Shown in pieces: positions 6,473 to 10,227 of a DNA stretch of 10,227 nt. Source of the DNA: an uncultured Lachnospiraceae bacterium (GTDB taxonomy: Bacteria > Bacillota > Clostridia > Lachnospirales > Lachnospiraceae); assembly GCA_948688495.1 (NCBI GenBank), contig CAPQSW010000057.1:352-10578 (forward strand). Reading direction: 5' to 3'. Both the position numbers and the translations under genes were made by a program. The notes beneath the pieces are model-generated. The model searched no databases and was not told the origin of the DNA. It saw only the letters and a program-made list of their open reading frames with translations. How positions within the stretch are numbered: position 1 is the first letter of the stretch; every line of letters begins with the position of its first letter.

Positions 6473-6514
6473 ATTCAAATCCCCCATTTCGCTCTGATTT
6501 CTATTTTGCACTTC

Positions 6515-7132
6515 CTAAATATCTTTTTCCGCTTCGATAAGCCTTGCAAACCTCGGAACAAAACTTTTTATTTCAAGACATGACGTATTGATACAAAAGT
6601 CATAGTTCTGCTTATCTCCCCATTTTTTTCCTGTATAAAACTCATAATATTTTGAGCGTTTTTTATCCATTTCCATAATTCTTTGCCGCCACTCTTTATC
6701 CGTATAGGATTCTTCCTGACTGCGCCGTTCCTGACAACGTTTTATCCTGCTTTCCATATCCGCATACACAAAGATACGGACTGGCTTATACTCCTTCAAA
6801 ATTTCATCTGCACAACGGCCCACAATCACACAGGGCGATTTATCAGCCAGCTCCTTAATAATACGGTGTTGCTCGATATATATGGACTGATCCGTCTGCG
6901 AAACAGGCATTATGACAGGCTGCATAGTACGCCCAATCGTAATCGGGTATAACTTATGTGGTTTACGCTCAACAACCAACTGTACATATTCCTCCGCCAA
7001 CTGTGTCCTTTGGGAAATTTCCGTAATAATTTCCCTGTCGAAATAATCCATATGAAGCGCCTCGGCCAGACGCCTTCCAATTTCCCGGCCACCGCTTCCA
7101 AACTCCCGGCCGATTGTAATAATACGGTTCAT
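6515..7132 (-). CDS. Cytidylate kinase-like family protein, 205 aa
   Basis: The protein belongs to the cytidylate kinase-like group (Pfam Cytidylate_kin2) of P-loop NMP-kinase-like enzymes. The N-terminus RIITIGREFGSGGREIGRRL carries the nucleotide-binding loop, with GSGGR in place of the classical GKST. CVIVGRCADEIL in the middle is the second conserved strand (VGRCAD), and the lid-like Arg cluster is RIKRCQERRSQEES. The C-terminal part YYEFYTGKKWGDKQNYDFCI is typical of the family. Two ATGs are adjacent (7135 and 7132); AGGAGG at 7140-7145 gives a 7-base spacer to 7132, so that start is preferred. It is the second gene of the operon, 18 bases after the MATE gene. Such proteins occur with efflux genes in Clostridia, but their substrate is not established, and housekeeping CMP kinase (cmk) is a different branch. 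Confidence 0.85.
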   Translation of the reverse strand: MNRIITIGREFGSGGREIGRRLAEALHMDYFDREIITEISQRTQLAEEYVQLVVERKPHKLYPITIGRTMQPVIMPVSQTDQSIYIEQHRIIKELADKSPCVIVGRCADEILKEYKPVRIFVYADMESRIKRCQERRSQEESYTDKEWRQRIMEMDKKRSKYYEFYTGKKWGDKQNYDFCINTSCLEIKSFVPRFARLIEAEKDI

Positions 7133-7138
7133 CATAAA

Positions 7139-7145
7139 CCCTCCT
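7139..7145 (-). promoter_or_regulatory. Ribosome binding site deciding the kinase start
   Basis: AGGAGGG on the minus strand is followed by TTT and then ATGATG. The spacing is short (4 bases) to the first ATG and ideal (7 bases) to the second. Confidence 0.6.
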
Positions 7146-7150
7146 GTTGA

Positions 7151-8518
7151 TTAATTATAGATTTTTCCCAAATCCCTGCCCTGCAACAGCAGCTTTTTCT
7201 GATAATAGTAGTATGGGGCCGCAATAAAAACAAGCGCCCCCATCCATGCTGCCGGCTCCACATAATACAGTGTCTCCACCCCAAGCAGAAGCACAATTCC
7301 CTTTGCCATAAGGATGCGGGTTCCGCACTCGGCAAACCCGGAAATCATAGACCAGACCGAATTTCCCAACGCCTGCATCGCATTCCGGTAAACATGGATC
7401 AGGTACAGTACCACCAGACAGGCAGACATAATGATCAGATAATGGAAACCAATCTGTAAGGACTCCGCCCCGTCCTCTGCCGCATTGATAAACATCTGCA
7501 ACAGGTACTTCCCGACCAACAACATAATAATGGTTACGCAGGCAGCCATGATGACAGAGATGACCGCCGCCGTCCTGACACCGGCACGCACACGGCTTTT
7601 CTCCCCTGCCCCGTAATTCTGCGCAAAGAAAGTGGACGCTGCCATACCCAAGGAAATGGCAGTGCTTTCCAGCAAGCCGTACATCTTATTCATGGCAGTA
7701 TAACCGGCAACAAAAATACTCCCCTGTAAATTGATGGCAGACTGGAACACCATTCCGCTGACAGCAATCACAATCATCTGCAACGCAATCGGCAGGGCAA
7801 ACACCAGCATTTCCTTTGCCATCCTGCCATCAAACTTCCAGTCATTTTTTTCAAACCGGACATATTCAATTTTTCTGATCCGCACCAGACAGAACAGGAA
7901 AGAGAAAAGCTGTGCCGTAACCGATGCAATGGCCGCCCCGAAAACGCCCCAGTGGAATACAAGCACAAACACCAAGTCAAGTCCCACATTCAGGAAAGCG
8001 GCAATGACCATGGCAAGCAGGGACGATTTTCCGTCACCAAATGACCGCAGGACGGAAGCCGCCATATTATAAGCAGTAACAATCAATGTACCGGCAACCA
8101 TCGTCATTAAATAGATGACGGAATCACCAATAATATCATCCGGCGTCTTTAGCAGTCCAAGCAGCGGCTTTGCAGCCAGAAGGCCGGCCACAGTCAGTAT
8201 GATGCCAATCACAGCACACAGAATTGTGGACATGGCAATCGTTTTATTTACATTATGGTAATCCTGCTTACCAAAATAGCGGGAAATAAAAACGGCAAAG
8301 CCCTGGGTCATCCCCATTACCGTCCAGAGGATCAGCCAGTAAATCCAGTCTGCCGACCCCACAGCCGCCAAAGCCTTCAGATCGACTCCACGGCCTACCA
8401 CGGAGCTGTCCACAATCATATAAAGCTGCTGTCCTACATTTGTCAGTATCAACGGCAGCGCAAACGACAAAATCAGCTTTGCCGGTTTCCCCTGCGTCAT
8501 ATCTGTTACCTGTTTCAT
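7151..8518 (-). CDS. MATE-family multidrug efflux transporter, 455 aa
   Basis: This is an integral membrane protein of the MATE (MatE/NorM-DinF) family, exchanging Na+ or H+ for organic cations or drugs. It has the expected length and about 12 hydrophobic segments in two halves. Half one begins MTQGKPAKLILSFALPLILT, with QQLYMIVDSSVVGRGVDLKA in helix 1-2, the classical family start. Half two begins MAKEMLVFALPIALQMIVIA, with GYTAMNKMYGLLESTAISLG matching the second-half signature. The start at 8518 (MKQVTD) has AGAGG 10 bases upstream and matches relatives; an upstream ATG at 8554 has no ribosome site. First gene of the operon, divergent from the AraC-type regulator with a 134-base gap that must hold its promoter. 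The substrate is unknown. NorM, DinF and MepA-like subgroups cannot be separated by eye. Confidence 0.93.
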   Translation of the reverse strand: MKQVTDMTQGKPAKLILSFALPLILTNVGQQLYMIVDSSVVGRGVDLKALAAVGSADWIYWLILWTVMGMTQGFAVFISRYFGKQDYHNVNKTIAMSTILCAVIGIILTVAGLLAAKPLLGLLKTPDDIIGDSVIYLMTMVAGTLIVTAYNMAASVLRSFGDGKSSLLAMVIAAFLNVGLDLVFVLVFHWGVFGAAIASVTAQLFSFLFCLVRIRKIEYVRFEKNDWKFDGRMAKEMLVFALPIALQMIVIAVSGMVFQSAINLQGSIFVAGYTAMNKMYGLLESTAISLGMAASTFFAQNYGAGEKSRVRAGVRTAAVISVIMAACVTIIMLLVGKYLLQMFINAAEDGAESLQIGFHYLIIMSACLVVLYLIHVYRNAMQALGNSVWSMISGFAECGTRILMAKGIVLLLGVETLYYVEPAAWMGALVFIAAPYYYYQKKLLLQGRDLGKIYN

Positions 8519-8652
8519 CTTAACTAAACCTCTCTTCTTGACATAATTCTGCATATGCTATATAATCATAGCGCCAGAAATAAATATAATAAACATATAA
8601 TTGTACCAATTTATATAAAAATAGAACCATTCTGACCAGGAAGGTATATTTC
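8519..8652. promoter_or_regulatory. Divergent control region between MATE and AraC genes
   Basis: Both genes are read outward from these 134 bases. A perfect plus-strand promoter lies near the MATE side. On the minus strand only weak elements are visible (TTGGTA near 8611, TATATT near 8590, or TACAAT), which would fit a MATE promoter that needs an activator. Three copies of ATATAAT occur (8560-8566, near 8585 and near 8596). An AraC-type regulator usually binds such a gap. Confidence 0.55.
8538..8566 (+). promoter_or_regulatory. Perfect consensus sigma-A promoter for the AraC-type gene
   Basis: TTGACA (8538-8543), exactly 17 bases, then TATAAT (8561-8566). The spacer includes the palindrome GCATATGC (8551-8558), and an imperfect inverted repeat GCTAT/ATAGC (8557-8572) surrounds the -10 box, so a bound regulator could block it. 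Transcription would begin near 8573, leaving an untranslated leader of about 80 bases. The -35 box is only 20 bases from the MATE start codon, so the two transcripts' control regions overlap. Confidence 0.75.
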
Positions 8653-9564
8653 ATGCAATTAAAAGCTTTACAAATCGGGACGGATTTGCGGGAGCATTTC
8701 CCATATAGCTGCAATTCCATCCCTCTTTGCATCTGCATTGATAATTTTGATGATTATCTGCATAGAGAATGGGGGTGCCAGTGGCATGAAGAAATTGAAT
8801 TTGGAATTGTACGAAAGGGAACTGTACAGTTTACCATTTATAATGGGCAGGAACAGTTCTGCAAAGAACTCCACCCAGGAGACGGAATTTTCCTTAACTC
8901 CGACTGCCTGCACAGCGCCAGAGCGCTTGTTCCCGATACAGTAATAGCTGAATTAGTACTCCCTGTTACATTCTTTCAAAAGCCCTTTGAAAGTACTGCA
9001 CACCAGATTGTCCAGCCTGTAACAGAATCAGAGATAACCGATATTGCTTTGAAAGAGGCAAACCCGGATGACCAGCCATTGTTATCCGGAATACAGGAAA
9101 TCTGCTCTATTACCGACAAGGAGACAGGTTATGAACTCCATTTTATTGAAATGGTATGTAAGATATGGCGGCTTCTTACTATCCGCATCCTGCACGACAA
9201 ACAGACAGGGCAGATTCCTGCCGCAAACAAGGTGCAGGAGCAGCGCATGAAACAACTTCTATCGTTTATCCATGGGCATTACAACGAGCATATCAGTATT
9301 GATGATATCGCAAAATCTGCGTCAATCAGCCGGACAGAATGCTTCCGCTGTTTCCATGCTATTATAAAAAAATCTCCCTCAGAATATCTGACCGAGTATC
9401 GTTTATCTATGGCCTCCATGATGCTGGTAAACACTGACCGGACACTTTCAGATATTTCCTGCTCTTGCGGTTTCAATAGCCCCAGCTACTTTGGGAAACT
9501 GTTTCGGGAACAATGCGGAACATCACCTAAAAAATATCGGGAAAAATTTTATATCAAAGAATAG
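8653..9564 (+). CDS. AraC-family transcriptional regulator, 303 aa
   Basis: This is a cytoplasmic ligand-responsive DNA-binding protein. The N-terminal half is a cupin-like sensor: WHEEIEFGIVRKGTVQFTI (44-62), then HPGDGIFLNSDCLHSARA (74-91). The C-terminal AraC/XylS domain spans about 200-298, with two helix-turn-helix units: SIDDIAKSASISRTECFRCF (215-234), and TLSDISCSCGFNSPSYFGKL (264-283) followed by the conserved close GTSPKKYR. Length and order are normal for the family. The start has AGGAAGGT at 8638-8645, eight bases before ATG. Being divergent from the MATE operon, it very likely controls that operon and perhaps itself. The strong promoter implies a good basal level unless autorepressed. 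The inducer is unknown; cupin sensors of this type bind small molecules such as sugars or drugs, so a drug substrate of the pump is possible. Confidence 0.93.
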   Translation: MQLKALQIGTDLREHFPYSCNSIPLCICIDNFDDYLHREWGCQWHEEIEFGIVRKGTVQFTIYNGQEQFCKELHPGDGIFLNSDCLHSARALVPDTVIAELVLPVTFFQKPFESTAHQIVQPVTESEITDIALKEANPDDQPLLSGIQEICSITDKETGYELHFIEMVCKIWRLLTIRILHDKQTGQIPAANKVQEQRMKQLLSFIHGHYNEHISIDDIAKSASISRTECFRCFHAIIKKSPSEYLTEYRLSMASMMLVNTDRTLSDISCSCGFNSPSYFGKLFREQCGTSPKKYREKFYIKE

Positions 9565-9589
9565 ATTTTCGATATTGCTTTCTGTGAAA

Positions 9590-9742
9590 ATGATTGAATT
9601 ACATTATAGATATGTTGCAAGCATACAGATTAAAAAGAAGCAACCAAAACTATTTCAGAGCAGGCTGCAGAAACTGATTGAAAATACCAAGAAGGGAGTT
9701 ATGTATGGGGAATGGAATGATAATGGAAGATTGACCGAATAA
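9590..9742 (+). CDS. Small ORF or gene tail, 50 aa, unrecognised
   Basis: From ATG at 9590 the frame gives MIELHYRYVASIQIKKKQPK and ends KKGVMYGEWNDNGRLTE at TAA 9740-9742. The composition is basic and protein-like, better than the upstream part of the same frame, which overlaps the AraC gene. No good ribosome site precedes the ATG (only GTGAAA), so it may be the C-terminal remnant of a longer gene whose front was lost. The family is not recognised. Confidence 0.35.
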   Translation: MIELHYRYVASIQIKKKQPKLFQSRLQKLIENTKKGVMYGEWNDNGRLTE

Positions 9743-9800
9743 GTGCCTATTTTTACGCATACCTATTTTTCATTCGATTTTTACCGTTTTTCTCATATAC

Positions 9801-9885
9801 TATCACGGAAACCCTTATATTATCACGAAAACTCCCATCGGGTTTCCGTGATAATACAGACAGTTTCCGTGTTCGTATAAGGGTT
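9801..9885. repeat. Iteron-like cluster of TATCACGGAAAC units with nested inverted repeats
   Basis: Four related units are present: TATCACGGAAACCC (9801-9814, plus), TATCACGAAAAC (9821-9832, plus, one change), GGGTTTCCGTGATA (9840-9853, the exact reverse complement of the first), and GTTTCCGTG (9863-9871, minus). The second and third form a stem of 13 matches in 14 (ATTATCACG... with ...CGTGATAAT). An outer pair, AACCCTTATA (9810-9819) with TATAAGGGTT (9876-9885), encloses them. Repeats of this spacing and symmetry are typical of replication-initiator or relaxase-accessory binding sites, but also of some regulators. Confidence 0.7.
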
Positions 9886-9915
9886 TTGCCTGCGAGTATA
9901 TACTATCAGGCAAAA
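9884..9915. repeat. Double palindrome hairpin, possible oriT or origin stem
   Basis: TTTTGCCTG (9884-9892) pairs perfectly with CAGGCAAAA (9907-9915), and between them lies the 10-bp palindrome AGTATATACT (9895-9904), separated by two-base bulges. It begins inside the outer arm of the iteron cluster. This is the strongest stem in the window. No T-run follows a simple GC stem, so a terminator is less likely than a DNA-processing or binding structure. Confidence 0.65.
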
Positions 9916-10132
9916 GAACCCCAGAACAACCGTTCGCACCCTCGCTAATGTAAAAATGCCCCTAAAAGCACACGGAAATAATGTAATTTTGAAAGCTATG
10001 TAGTGCCGAAAGTGGCGGATTTACGGGCTTTCTCAGCTTTCTGTGTCCGTATCTGCCGGAAACTAAGACACCCTGACAAAATTCGATAATATCGCCCATA
10101 TTTCAACAGCATTTTCAGACAAATAATAAAAG

Positions 10133-10225
10133 TTAATCCAAGAAATTAATTTGATTATTTTTCATTGATTTCACTTTTCTTTCAGTAATCCTATCATCAG
10201 AAGAAATGTTTCCACATAATAGAGT
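10133..10225 (-). CDS. Possible 3' end of a minus-strand gene cut by the window
   Basis: The minus-strand frame is open from the right edge to TAA at 10133-10135 and reads TLLCGNISSDDRITERKVKS then MKNNQINFLD. The composition is plausible for a polar protein tail, but thirty open codons can arise by chance. No family is recognised. Confidence 0.25.
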   Translation of the reverse strand, partial: TLLCGNISSDDRITERKVKSMKNNQINFLD

Positions 10226-10227
10226 AG

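Larger units (their letters stand above)
9743..10132. other. Non-coding, repeat-rich right region
   Basis: No open frame of credible quality is present on either strand. The left part is T-rich, with CCTATTTTT repeated at 9746-9754 and 9762-9770. The centre (9801-9915) is the dense repeat cluster listed separately. The right part includes GAAAGCT (9991-9997) opposite AGCTTTC (10035-10041) and the palindrome CGATAATATCG (10084-10094). An origin, oriT or element border fits better than coding DNA. Confidence 0.5.

Noticed and set aside
9801..9915. CRISPR array
   Set aside because: Units are short, occur in both orientations, have no regular spacers, and no cas gene is present.

Overview
The window looks like a piece of a Clostridia (Lachnospiraceae-type) genome. 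The evidence is moderate to low GC, strong AGGAGG-type ribosome binding sites, and best family-level matches (XRE regulator, Uma2, MATE, cytidylate kinase-like, UvrA-like) that are typical of gut Firmicutes. The species cannot be fixed from the sequence. Intact cargo genes sit among debris: gene tails, frameshifted genes and palindromic non-coding DNA at both ends. This suggests an accessory region built by mobile elements, but no integrase, transposase or complete relaxase is visible.

Layout. Positions 1-300 hold the 3' end of an unrecognised plus-strand ORF that runs into a GC-rich, hairpin-dense stretch. Positions 301-1560 are AT-rich and contain a minus-strand terminator and a decayed minus-strand gene (628-959) whose 5' part resembles a P-loop (dynamin-like) GTPase start. 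An intact small XRE regulator follows (1580-1897). Next come a 63-residue unknown protein on the minus strand (2229-2420), a Uma2-family (PD-(D/E)xK) gene broken by two single-base losses (2784-3315), and a plus-strand gene tail (about 3408-3566).

The core is a minus-strand operon read from about 8518 to 3664. It encodes a MATE efflux transporter, a cytidylate kinase-like protein, an FMN-reductase/flavodoxin-type protein with a cysteine cluster, and a UvrA-like tandem ABC ATPase. The genes are tightly packed (18-nt gap, 42-nt gap, 14-nt overlap). A divergent AraC-family regulator (8653-9564) is the probable controller and has a perfect consensus sigma-A promoter (TTGACA, 17 nt, TATAAT). The combination suggests an inducible response to a small toxic compound: export by MATE, redox chemistry by the flavoprotein, and ATPase-based protection or sensing by the UvrA-like protein. 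That function is inference.

The most unusual feature is the end of the UvrA-like gene. The second ATPase domain stops just after Walker B and continues in frame into 59 residues of a radical SAM protein, including its CxxxCxxC cluster, before stopping. The H-loop and the rest of the UvrA C-terminus are lost, and so is most of the radical SAM protein. The right end (9746-9915) carries a dense set of inverted and direct repeats (TATCACGGAAAC units and nested palindromes) that look like an origin, oriT or regulator-binding region.
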